Origin: Sinomonas terrae
GTDB lineage: Bacteria > Actinomycetota > Actinomycetes > Actinomycetales > Micrococcaceae
Length of the DNA: 64,000 nucleotides
Assembly: GCF_022539255.1 (NCBI RefSeq)
Contig: NZ_JAKZBV010000001.1
Location: 496,001-560,000, forward strand
Direction: 5' to 3'
The notes under the pieces were generated by a model. The model searched no databases, was not told the origin of the DNA, and saw only the letters and a list, made by a program, of their open reading frames with translations. A program made the translations under genes and the position numbers. This document shows, one piece after another, positions 1 to 7,630 of the stretch. Numbering within the stretch: position 1 is the first letter of the stretch; the number at the start of each line of letters is the position of its first letter.

Positions 1-551
1 TCGACGTATTCGCGGATCGACTCCCGGAGGGAGTCCATCATCGTGCTCACTACGGAGTTGCCCGCGAGGGCGCTGAGTGCGACGTGGAACTGGGCGTCGA
101 GGGCCGTGAATGCGGGGGAGGGGAGGCTCGGATCGTCCATCGCCTCGAGCAGGCGGCGCGCTTCCTCGGCCTGGCTCGGCTCCCACTCGACATCTGCCGC
201 GTGAGCCAACGACCACGTCTCCATCATGACTCGCGCCTCGACGATGTCCTTGACTGGGAGGCGTTGGCTCGCAACATGCAGCCGCAGCGCTGAGCCGAGG
301 GCAGACGACGGGTCGGAGACGACAATCGTGCCAGCGTTGGGACCAGAGCCGGTCGCCGAACGGACGATGCCCATGACCTCGAGCGCGCGGATGGCGTCCC
401 GGACTGAGGCCCGGGAGATGCCGAACTGTTCGGCGAGGGCCCTCTCGCCCGGCAGCCGGTCTCCCAGCTTGAGCCCCCCGGACCGCAGGCTGTCCTCGAT
501 GTGGCGGAGGACCGCGTCGTGGGCACGTTCGCTCGCGCGTTCAACAGACAT
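1..551 (-). CDS. GntR/FadR-family (FCD) transcriptional regulator, 3' end outside window
   Basis: The N-terminal winged helix is readable from the ATG at 551 (starts MSVERASERAHDAVLRHIED, then an LPGERALAEQFGISRASVRD recognition-helix segment). It is followed by an alpha-helical FCD ligand domain with the usual metal-site pattern (VEARVMMETW, later LDAQFHVALSALAGN). The reading frame stays open to base 1, so the C-terminus is missing. It is divergent from lutABC, and the intergenic region carries an LldR-type operator. By position and family this is most likely the lactate-responsive repressor of the lut operon (LldR/LutR-like), controlling lutABC and perhaps itself. The function is inferred from context; the family assignment is firm. 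Confidence 0.9.
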   Translation of the reverse strand, partial: MSVERASERAHDAVLRHIEDSLRSGGLKLGDRLPGERALAEQFGISRASVRDAIRALEVMGIVRSATGSGPNAGTIVVSDPSSALGSALRLHVASQRLPVKDIVEARVMMETWSLAHAADVEWEPSQAEEARRLLEAMDDPSLPSPAFTALDAQFHVALSALAGNSVVSTMMDSLRESIREYV

Positions 552-747
552 GGGTCCATCTTGCCGCAGGCCGATTGCCGGTGGCGCCGCAGGCCGCACT
601 TCCGGTGGCGCCGCGGTCTGGCCCACTTCTGCCGGGGACTCCGGCTCCGCAGCGGCGTGTCGCGCGGCGACACGCAGTTGGCGGCCTCAGAAACGGGCTG
701 GAGCGAGACCCTCTTTGGATTGCGGCGGCCGGAAATGCCTGACAGTA

Positions 748-758
748 TGGTCAGACCA
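748..758. promoter_or_regulatory. Predicted LldR-type operator upstream of lutABC
   Basis: TGGTCAGACCA fits the TNGTNNNACNA consensus known for the FCD repressor LldR of Corynebacterium. It lies 38 bp before the lutA start, in the 245-bp divergent gap (552-796) between the regulator and lutA. The rest of the gap shows a duplicated CCGGTGGCGCCGC segment near 580-615 and no gene. The match is visible in the sequence; binding is inferred. Confidence 0.65.
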
Positions 759-796
759 CATGGTCCGGTCCTCCTGCCCGGGCCGGAGAGGACACC

Positions 797-1648
797 ATGA
801 AGATCGCGCTCTTCGCCACGTGCATCGTCGACGCGATGTATCCGCGCGTTGCGCAGGCCACGGTCCAGATTCTGGAGCGGCTCGGGCACGAGGTCGTGTT
901 CCCGGCCGGGCAGGCGTGCTGTGGGCAGATGCACTTGAATTCGGGCTACTTCCGCGAGGCGCTTCCCGTGGTCGAGAACCATGTACGGGCGTTCGAGGCC
1001 GGGTTCGACTCCGGCGAGTACGACGTCGCTGTCGCGCCTTCCGGTTCGTGTGTCGCGTCTGTGAAGCATCAGCACGCGATGGTCGCGCAGTGGGCGGTGG
1101 AGCGAGGGGGCAGCGGACGTGCCGACCCGACGCTCGCCGCGCGCGCCGACGCCGTTGGGCAACGCACCTACGAACTGAGCCAGCTCCTCACCGACGTCCT
1201 CGGTGTCTCCGACGCGGCCGCCCAACTCGGCTCCTACCTGCCCGGCACGATCACGTACCACCCCTCGTGCCACGGAATGCGGCTCCTGCGCCTGGGCGAC
1301 CGGCCGCTCAGTCTTCTCCGCACGGTGGAGGCGCTCGACGTTGTCGCGCTTCCCGAGGCAGACCAGTGCTGCGGGTTCGGTGGCACCTTCTCCATCAAGA
1401 ACGCCGACGTCTCCTCGGCGATGCTCGCCGACAAGGTCGCAAACGTCTGCGGGACCGGCGCGGGGGCGTGCGCGGGCGGCGACGTCTCATGCCTCATGCA
1501 CATCGGCGGCGGCCTCTCGCGGGAGGGGCGCACGACGGCGGAGGGCACGCCCGTGCGGACCGTCCACCTCGCGGAGGTGCTTGCATCGACGCGCGAGAAT
1601 CCGCTTCGCTTCGATGGTGAGTTCGCCCTGGTGGGAGGTGCGCGATGA
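797..1648 (+). CDS. lutA: Lactate utilization protein A, CCG-domain (Fe-S) subunit
   Basis: This 283-aa protein is LutA/YkgE. It has two cysteine-rich CCG domains of the kind seen in heterodisulfide reductase and glycolate oxidase subunits: CCGQMHLNSG near residue 41 and CCGFGGTFS near residue 191, with HPSCHG near 155. LutABC together oxidise L-lactate to pyruvate in the cytoplasm using iron-sulfur electron transfer. The start has ATG after a GGAGAGGA-like ribosome site. Its stop overlaps the lutB start by 4 nt, so the two are translationally coupled. Full family length. Confidence 0.95.
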   Translation: MKIALFATCIVDAMYPRVAQATVQILERLGHEVVFPAGQACCGQMHLNSGYFREALPVVENHVRAFEAGFDSGEYDVAVAPSGSCVASVKHQHAMVAQWAVERGGSGRADPTLAARADAVGQRTYELSQLLTDVLGVSDAAAQLGSYLPGTITYHPSCHGMRLLRLGDRPLSLLRTVEALDVVALPEADQCCGFGGTFSIKNADVSSAMLADKVANVCGTGAGACAGGDVSCLMHIGGGLSREGRTTAEGTPVRTVHLAEVLASTRENPLRFDGEFALVGGAR

Positions 1649-3279
1649 CCACGGTGAATCTCGGCCTCCCCGCCGTTCCGCCCCGCGGCTTCGGCAACAT
1701 CTCCGCAACCGAGCCGTTCCCGAAGGCTGCCCATCGCGAGCTCGGCAACGCCCAGCTGCGCGCGAACCTCGGCCACGCGACCCACACGATCCGCGACAAG
1801 CGTCTCCGCGTCGTGTCCGAGCTTCCTGACTGGGAGGCGCTGCGGGACGCCGGCTCGGCAATCAAGACCGATGCCATGTCACGTCTGCCCGAACTGCTGG
1901 TGCAGTTCGAGGAGCAGTTCACCGCTCGTGGTGGCACGGTGCACTGGGCCCGGGATGCAGCCGAGGCGAACGCGATCGTCGAGCGGCTCGTGCGCGCGAC
2001 CGGCTCGCAGGACGTCGTCAAGGTCAAGTCCATGGCGACGCAGGAGATCGGGCTCAACGAGTACCTTGAGGAGCGTGGGATTTCGGCCTTCGAGACCGAC
2101 CTCGCCGAGCTCATCGTCCAGCTCGGGCACGACAAGCCGAGCCACATCCTCGTCCCCGCGATCCACAAGAACCGGACCGAGATCCGCGACATCTTCCTGC
2201 AGGAGATGCCCGACGTTGACCCCGAGCTGACGGACGAGCCGCGCCGCCTCGCGATGGCCGCCCGCGCCCACTTGCGCAAGAAGTTCCTCTCCGCGAAGGT
2301 CGCAATTTCGGGTGCGAACTTCGGTATCGCCGAGACGGGGACGCTCGGCGTCGTCGAGTCGGAGGGCAACGGGCGAATGTGCCTCACGCTGCCCGAGACC
2401 CTCATCACGGTCATGGGCATTGAGAAGGTGCTCCCGCGGGCCCAGGACCTCGAGGTGTTCATGCAGCTGCTCCCGCGTTCTTCCACGGGCGAGCGCATGA
2501 ACCCTTACACGTCGCTGTGGACCGGGGCCACTTCGGGCGATGGGCCGCAGAACGTCCACGTCGTCCTGCTCGACAACGGCCGCACCCGCGCGCTCGCGGA
2601 TCGTCATGGTCGCAGCGCGCTACACTGCATCCGCTGCTCGGCGTGCATGAACGTGTGCCCCGTGTACGAGCGGACGGGCGGTCACGCCTACGGCTCGACG
2701 TATCCAGGGCCGATCGGCGCGATTCTCTCGCCGCTGCTCACCGGCGTCGAGGCCGAGGAGAATTCCTCGCTCCCATACGCATCGTCCCTCTGCGGCGCGT
2801 GCTTCGACGCTTGCCCAGTCAAGATCAATATCCCCGAGATCCTCGTGTACCTCCGCGGCGAGGACGTCGAGGCGAAGCATGGGCGGGGCCGGGCAGCCGG
2901 TGAGGCCGGCGGCGCGTCGGATCTGAAGGGCAACGGACGACGCCGGAGCCTCCCCACCCAGATGGACGTGGCCTTGGGCGCGGCGTCTTGGGCGCTGTCG
3001 TCGGGTGACCGGCTCGGACTGCTCGAAAAGGGGCTGCCGGTGGCGCGGGCGCTCGCCGGGCGTGATGGGAAGATCTCGCGGCTCCCCGGCCTCGCGGCTG
3101 GCTGGACTCAGAGCCGGGACGTCCCGGCTCCGCCGAGCGAATCGTTCCGGAGCTGGTGGAAGAAGCGGGCGACGGGTGGCGCACCCGGCGAAGGTGACGG
3201 CGCGAGGAGGGGAGGCGCTCCGGGAGGGGGCGCCGCACCCGGCGAAGGTGACGGCGCGAGGAGGGGAGGCGCAGAGTGA
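1645..3279 (+). CDS. lutB: Lactate utilization protein B, 2x[4Fe-4S] subunit with repeat tail
   Basis: LutB/YkgF homologue of 544 aa. The LUD domain fills roughly residues 50-310. Two ferredoxin-type clusters follow (CIRCSACMNVCPVY near 328 and CGACFDACPVKIN near 382), then the LutB C-terminal domain (about 425-510). It passes electrons from lactate oxidation together with LutA and LutC. The family normally ends near 475-500 aa. Here about 35 extra residues consist of two copies of an APGEGDGARRGG unit encoded by an exact DNA repeat, which looks like an added disordered tail rather than part of the enzyme. It overlaps both lutA and lutC by 4 nt. Confidence 0.95.
   Translation: MTTVNLGLPAVPPRGFGNISATEPFPKAAHRELGNAQLRANLGHATHTIRDKRLRVVSELPDWEALRDAGSAIKTDAMSRLPELLVQFEEQFTARGGTVHWARDAAEANAIVERLVRATGSQDVVKVKSMATQEIGLNEYLEERGISAFETDLAELIVQLGHDKPSHILVPAIHKNRTEIRDIFLQEMPDVDPELTDEPRRLAMAARAHLRKKFLSAKVAISGANFGIAETGTLGVVESEGNGRMCLTLPETLITVMGIEKVLPRAQDLEVFMQLLPRSSTGERMNPYTSLWTGATSGDGPQNVHVVLLDNGRTRALADRHGRSALHCIRCSACMNVCPVYERTGGHAYGSTYPGPIGAILSPLLTGVEAEENSSLPYASSLCGACFDACPVKINIPEILVYLRGEDVEAKHGRGRAAGEAGGASDLKGNGRRRSLPTQMDVALGAASWALSSGDRLGLLEKGLPVARALAGRDGKISRLPGLAAGWTQSRDVPAPPSESFRSWWKKRATGGAPGEGDGARRGGAPGGGAAPGEGDGARRGGAE
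3181..3272 (+). repeat. Two 38-bp direct repeats forming the LutB C-terminal tail
   Basis: An identical 38-bp segment begins at 3181 and again at 3235, 54 bp (18 codons) apart. Each copy contains AAGGTGACGGCGCG, resembling the right half of the palindromic element found at 21343, 38845 and 48138. The repeat keeps the reading frame and supplies a Gly/Arg-rich tail to LutB. Confidence 0.8.
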
Positions 3280-4076
3280 GCGCGCGTGAGGAGATTCTGG
3301 CCCGGGTTCGTGAGGCGCTCGGCGACGATTCCCAGCCGGTCACACAATCCGTGGCGCCGTCAGGTCCGCAGGGTCGTGCGGAGGGTGCGCCTGTCGCGCC
3401 GTCAGGTCCGCAGGGCCGTGCGGAGGGTGCGCCTGTCGCGCCGTCAGGTCCGCGGGGTCGTGCGGAGGGTGCGCCTGTCGCGCCGTCAGGTCTGCAGGGT
3501 GCCGCCTCACCGACGGCGGGTGCCGGGGAGCGGGGCTATCGCACCGCCTCTGGCCTCGACGAGGACGCTCTCGTGGAGCTGCTCGTCGATCGGCTCGTTG
3601 ACTACAAGGCACGCGTCGAGGTCGTGGGACCGGATGCCCTCGCGGGAGCGATCCGCACCCGTCTGGAGGGCAAGCGTTTCGTCGTGCCGGAGGGCCTCCC
3701 GTCCGAGTGGCTGGACCCGAGCCTCGCCGGTGTGACGGTGACGGATTCACGAGAGGCGCCCATCGGCGTCGAACGTCTCGATGAGCTGGACGGGGTCGTG
3801 ACGTCGTCGGCGGTGAGCATCGCCGAAACCGGCACGATCATCCTCGACGGCTCGCCGGATCAGGGCCGGCGGGCGATCTCGCTCGTGCCGGACCACCACG
3901 TGTGCGTGGTCCCGGTCGAGACGATCGTGGGGATCGTGCCCGAAGGTTTCGCACGGCTGGACACGACTCGGCCGCTGACGCTCATCTCGGGCCCGTCGGC
4001 GACGAGTGATATAGAGCTCGAACGCGTCGAAGGCGTCCATGGTCCACGAACACTCGACGTCATCATCGTGCGGTAG
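3276..4076 (+). CDS. lutC: Lactate utilization protein C (LUD domain) with internal peptide repeats
   Basis: LutC/YkgG, last gene of the lactate operon (GTG start overlapping the lutB stop). The N-terminal helix (SAREEILARVREALGD) and the LUD domain (about 90-266, with the TSSAVSIAETGTIILDGSP segment) are typical. LutC is usually near 210-240 aa; this one is 266 because residues about 26-75 are three full and one partial copies of a 14-aa APVAPSGPQGRAEG unit. That insert lies between the N-terminal helix and the globular domain, where extra length is likely tolerated. The insert DNA is related to the dispersed palindromic element of this window. Confidence 0.93.
   Translation: MSAREEILARVREALGDDSQPVTQSVAPSGPQGRAEGAPVAPSGPQGRAEGAPVAPSGPRGRAEGAPVAPSGLQGAASPTAGAGERGYRTASGLDEDALVELLVDRLVDYKARVEVVGPDALAGAIRTRLEGKRFVVPEGLPSEWLDPSLAGVTVTDSREAPIGVERLDELDGVVTSSAVSIAETGTIILDGSPDQGRRAISLVPDHHVCVVPVETIVGIVPEGFARLDTTRPLTLISGPSATSDIELERVEGVHGPRTLDVIIVR
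3354..3500 (+). repeat. 42-bp tandem repeat inside lutC
   Basis: Copies start at 3354, 3396, 3438 and (partial) 3480, each opening with GCGCCGTCAGGTCCGCAGGG. This differs by one base from the half-site of the palindromes at 21343 and 38845. The period is 42 bp = 14 codons, so the frame is kept. Confidence 0.9.
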
Positions 4077-4135
4077 GCGCCAATTGGGGACCAATACCCC
4101 TATGAACCGTTGCTCCATCGGGGCACAATGGCGCC

Positions 4136-4342
4136 ATGAGCGACGCTGCGGTCGTGGCGATGCTGCCGGTGCTCGTCTTGGCGGGCGGCCTCGCGTTCTG
4201 GGCGATTTCGATCCTCGATTTCGCGCGAAGTGATGCTCGCGTGGTGCGGACCTTGCCGCGCGACGCGTGGGTCGTGATTCTCGTGTTGGGCAGTGTGGTC
4301 GGAGCTGCCGCCTGGTGGACGTTCGGCCGCCCGCGCCATTAG
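4136..4342 (+). CDS. PLDc_N-domain small membrane protein
   Basis: A 68-aa protein with two predicted transmembrane helices (about residues 5-25 and 44-62) separated by a short loop containing DFARSDARVVRTLPRDAW. This matches the phospholipase D N-terminal-like (PLDc_N) family of small actinobacterial membrane proteins of unknown role. The gene sits alone, 59 bp after lutC and convergent with the antiporter gene. No function can be assigned. Confidence 0.75.
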   Translation: MSDAAVVAMLPVLVLAGGLAFWAISILDFARSDARVVRTLPRDAWVVILVLGSVVGAAAWWTFGRPRH

Positions 4343-4367
4343 TTGCCGGCCGTCCAGGACCTCGGGC

Positions 4368-5573
4368 TCAAGGGATCGGCGCCGTCGCTTCCTTGCGCGC
4401 ACGGCGGCTGCGGCGAACGTTCTGAACCGTCCGCATGGCTGGGTCGACGAATCGCGCCCCGAGCGGGCCGATGACGGCCATGAGCAGCACGTAGGCGGTC
4501 GCGAGCGCTGCGAGATCGCTCGAGACAGCACCCGAGGTCACCGCGAGGCCGGCGATGACGATCGAGAACTCGCCCCGCGGGATGAGTTCGACGCCGGCCC
4601 GCGCCCGGCCCGGAATGCCTATCCCGGCCCTGCCTGCCGCCCACCAGCCGGTGGCGATCTTAGTAAGCGATGTGACGACGGCGAGGAGAAGCGCCCATCC
4701 GAGCACAGGCGGGATTGACCGGGGATCCGTGTTGAGCCCGAAGGCGACGAAGAAGATGGCGGCGAACAGGTCGCGGAGCGGCTCGAGCAGGCGCGAGGCG
4801 AGGTGCGCCGTCGTCCCCGAAATGGCGATGCCGAGCATGAACGCGCCCACAGCCGCCGAAACCTGCATCGCGGAGGCCAGCCCCGCCACGAGCAGCGCGA
4901 GCCCCATGACGTTGAGGAGGAAGACCTCGGAATTCTCGCTGTGGACCGCACGCGAGACCTGGTTCCCGAGACGCAGCGCGACCACGAGCACAACCGTGAT
5001 GACGGCGAGCGAGATGGCGACAGTCTGGAGGCCGCCGAACCAGCTCACCCCCGCGAGAGTCGCCGTGAGGATGGGCAGGTAGATCGCCATCGCGAGGTCC
5101 TCGAAGACGAGGATCGAGAGGATGGTCGGGGTCTCCCGGTTGCCGAGTCGGCCAAGGTCCGTGATGACCTTCGCGACGATCCCGGAGGACGAAACATACG
5201 TGACGCCGCCGAGGACGATGGCGCCGATCGGCCCCCAGCCGAGGAGCAACGCGAGCCCGACCCCGGGCGCCATATTCAGCAGGCCGTCCACCACGCCCGC
5301 CTGCCACGACCGGCGCAGCCCGGTGAAGAGCTCCTTCGCCGTGTATTCGAGGCCAAGCAGCAGCAACAGGAGGATGACGCCGATCTCGCCGGCCAAGTGC
5401 GAGAACTCGCGGACCCCGCTGAGGTCGACCAGGCCGCCGGCGCCGAAGATGAGGCCGCCGAGGAGGTAGAGCGGAATGGGGGACATGCTGATCCGCCCAG
5501 CGAGGCGCGCGAGCAGCCCGAGGGCGAACACGACGGCCCCGAGCTCGATGAGAGCGAGCGCGAGCGGATCCAT
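4368..5573 (-). CDS. CPA2-family cation/proton antiporter, KhtU-like
   Basis: A 401-aa integral membrane protein with about 12 hydrophobic segments of the monovalent cation:proton antiporter-2 (Kef/KhtU) fold. The ion-site helix segment SILVFEDLAMAIYLP (conserved ED pair) and PRGEFSIVIAGLA are visible. It lacks the RCK domain that KefB/C carry. Instead, a separate regulatory subunit is encoded 3 nt upstream (5577-6059), as in Bacillus KhtTU/AmhTM. Predicted role: K+ (or NH4+)/H+ exchange for pH and osmotic balance. Confidence 0.88.
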   Translation of the reverse strand: MDPLALALIELGAVVFALGLLARLAGRISMSPIPLYLLGGLIFGAGGLVDLSGVREFSHLAGEIGVILLLLLLGLEYTAKELFTGLRRSWQAGVVDGLLNMAPGVGLALLLGWGPIGAIVLGGVTYVSSSGIVAKVITDLGRLGNRETPTILSILVFEDLAMAIYLPILTATLAGVSWFGGLQTVAISLAVITVVLVVALRLGNQVSRAVHSENSEVFLLNVMGLALLVAGLASAMQVSAAVGAFMLGIAISGTTAHLASRLLEPLRDLFAAIFFVAFGLNTDPRSIPPVLGWALLLAVVTSLTKIATGWWAAGRAGIGIPGRARAGVELIPRGEFSIVIAGLAVTSGAVSSDLAALATAYVLLMAVIGPLGARFVDPAMRTVQNVRRSRRARKEATAPIP

Positions 5574-5576
5574 GGG

Positions 5577-6059
5577 TCAGCCGTTGCGCAGGATCGTCGC
5601 GGTCTGCTCCAACCCTTCCTCGGTTCCTACCGCGACGACGAGGTCACCCTTGCGAAGGACGACGTCGGGCCCCGGCGAGGGCACGACCTCACCTTCACGC
5701 ATGATCGCCACGATCGAGACGCCGGTGCGAGTGCGGATGCTCGCATGGCCCATGGGCTGGTCACGGTACGGCGAGTCCGCGAGGATGGTGAACTGGCGAG
5801 TCACGATCCCGGGCACTTCCTTGTGCTCCTCGGTGAGCTGCATGACGATCCGCTGGCTTCCGAGAAGATTGCCGAGGGCTGTCGCCTCGTCGCCGGTGAG
5901 CGGAATGGACGCCTGACAGGAATCGGGATCGTCCCACGTCGAGATGATGAGCTCGGTTTCGCCGTCGCGATGGGTGACGACACCGATGCGCCGCCCCGCC
6001 TGCGTCATGAAGTCCTTGCGAACGCCGAACCCGGGCAGTTCGGTCTCCTCCACGTTCAT
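5577..6059 (-). CDS. TrkA-C (RCK_C) regulatory subunit, KhtT-like
   Basis: A 160-aa cytoplasmic protein. The N-terminal part (about 1-70) resembles KhtT. The C-terminal part (about 75-158, ending in VLRKGDLVVAVGTEEGLEQ) is a TrkA-C/RCK_C ligand domain. In KhtT this domain controls the membrane subunit and binds cyclic-di-AMP in some species; whether it does here is not shown. It is first in a two-gene operon with the antiporter, 3 nt apart. No strong Shine-Dalgarno is seen before the ATG. Confidence 0.85.
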   Translation of the reverse strand: MNVEETELPGFGVRKDFMTQAGRRIGVVTHRDGETELIISTWDDPDSCQASIPLTGDEATALGNLLGSQRIVMQLTEEHKEVPGIVTRQFTILADSPYRDQPMGHASIRTRTGVSIVAIMREGEVVPSPGPDVVLRKGDLVVAVGTEEGLEQTATILRNG

Positions 6060-6128
6060 GGAACAACTCTAATCCGGGCCTCCGACAATCCAGCGGAGAG
6101 TCGGGAGGCGACGGGTGGGCGGGCCAGC

Positions 6129-7523
6129 CTAGAGCTCGGGGACGACGGCGGTCGCGACCTTCGCGGGCGGCCGCACGGGGAGCAGCACGAGGAGGCCCGC
6201 GAGGAGCACGACCATGATGCCGAGGATGCCCCAGCGCTGGGCCTGGCCGCTAGCGACGAGGGGTGTTGCGACGGCGATGGAGAGGCTGAAGAGCGTCGGC
6301 GAGAGGAAGCTCACCGCACGGCCGGTCGTCGCGTACAGGCCGAACAGTTCGCCGGACTCGCCGTCGGGCGCGAGCCGGGCCAGATAGGCGCGCGCGGAGG
6401 CCTGCGCCGGGCCCACGAAGAGGCACAGGAACAGCCCGAACACCCAGAAGGTCGCTGCTCCCGGCCACGTGAACCCCCCGAGATCGTAGGTCCCGTTGCC
6501 GAGCGCCAGTACGGCGAAGCCCGCGATCAAGAGCCCAATGAGCGACCCGACGATGACACGTTTGGGACCGATGCGGTCGTCGAGGATCCCGCCGAGGATC
6601 GCCCCCACAGCCGCCACGACGTTCCCGAAGACCGCGAAGAAGATGACCTGGCTCAGTGAGAACCCGAACGTCCCGGCTGCGATCACCCCGCCGAACGTGA
6701 ACACGGCGGCAAGCCCGTCCCGGAACACCGCGCTCGCGATGAGGAAGTAGAGCGTGTGCGGGCTCGTCTGCCAGATCGCGCGGATCCTGCGGAACAGCAG
6801 CGCATACGAGGCGACGACTCCCAGCTTGGCCGCGCGCCGTCGTCGTACTTCCGGCACCGAGACCATGACCGGAACGGAGAAGACCACGATCCACAGCATC
6901 GAGAACACGGCGACGAGCCGGATGTTGAGGCTCTCCGCCGTCGACGATCCGAACCAGTGGAAGACGGGCTGGACGAACAGGACGAGGACAAGCAGGAGCG
7001 CGACGATGCCGCCGAAGTACCCTGCCGACCATCCGAGTCCCGAGACGCGGCCGATGGTCTTCGGCGTCGCGATCTGCTCGAGCATCGCGTTGTAGTTGAC
7101 GCCCGCGAGCTCGGAGAACACGTGGCCTGCAGCGATGAGGCCGGCTCCGTACCAGAGGAACTCCGGGCGCGGATACGCAAAGAAGCACAGGCCGGTCAGC
7201 AGCGCGACCACAGCGGTGTGGATCCCGAGCCACAGCTTGCGGCGCCCGCCCGCGTCGGAGCGCTGGCCCGAGACGGGGGCGAGCAGCGCGATGAGGAGGC
7301 CACCGATGCCGAGCGCGAGGCCGAGCACCGAGGAAGCGTGGTCGGAACCACCGAAGGCCGAGGACGTGAGATATACGGTGAACACGAACGTGGTCATGAC
7401 GGCGTTGAAGGCGGCTGACCCCCAGTCCCACGCGGCCCACGCGAGGACTTGGCCCTTCCGGACGGGCGCAATGTGGAGCTCGAGCTCCGAGGGCTGCGGC
7501 GCGGCAGTCGACATAGCTCGCAT
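6129..7523 (-). CDS. MFS transporter, UMF1/Atg22-like family
   Basis: A 464-aa permease with about 12 membrane helices. The N-terminal WAAWDWGSAAFNAVMTTFVF is the hallmark of the UMF1 (YxiO/Atg22-like) branch of the major facilitator superfamily; AGVNYNAMLEQIATPKTIGR is also typical. The substrate is unknown; amino-acid export is known for eukaryotic Atg22. An alternative ATG lies at 7514 (MSTAAPQPSE) and is equally possible. The gene is divergent from the Mrp operon and about 70 bp upstream of khtT-like on the same strand. Confidence 0.88.
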   Translation of the reverse strand: MRAMSTAAPQPSELELHIAPVRKGQVLAWAAWDWGSAAFNAVMTTFVFTVYLTSSAFGGSDHASSVLGLALGIGGLLIALLAPVSGQRSDAGGRRKLWLGIHTAVVALLTGLCFFAYPRPEFLWYGAGLIAAGHVFSELAGVNYNAMLEQIATPKTIGRVSGLGWSAGYFGGIVALLLVLVLFVQPVFHWFGSSTAESLNIRLVAVFSMLWIVVFSVPVMVSVPEVRRRRAAKLGVVASYALLFRRIRAIWQTSPHTLYFLIASAVFRDGLAAVFTFGGVIAAGTFGFSLSQVIFFAVFGNVVAAVGAILGGILDDRIGPKRVIVGSLIGLLIAGFAVLALGNGTYDLGGFTWPGAATFWVFGLFLCLFVGPAQASARAYLARLAPDGESGELFGLYATTGRAVSFLSPTLFSLSIAVATPLVASGQAQRWGILGIMVVLLAGLLVLLPVRPPAKVATAVVPEL

Positions 7524-7630
7524 GCTAGCGCTTGATAGGCTGATGTTCCCGACAGCACCGAACCCAACTGATGATCGCCCGACCCCAACTCCCTTTGACT
7601 CGATACCGACTGACGTAGCGGAGGCGCCCT

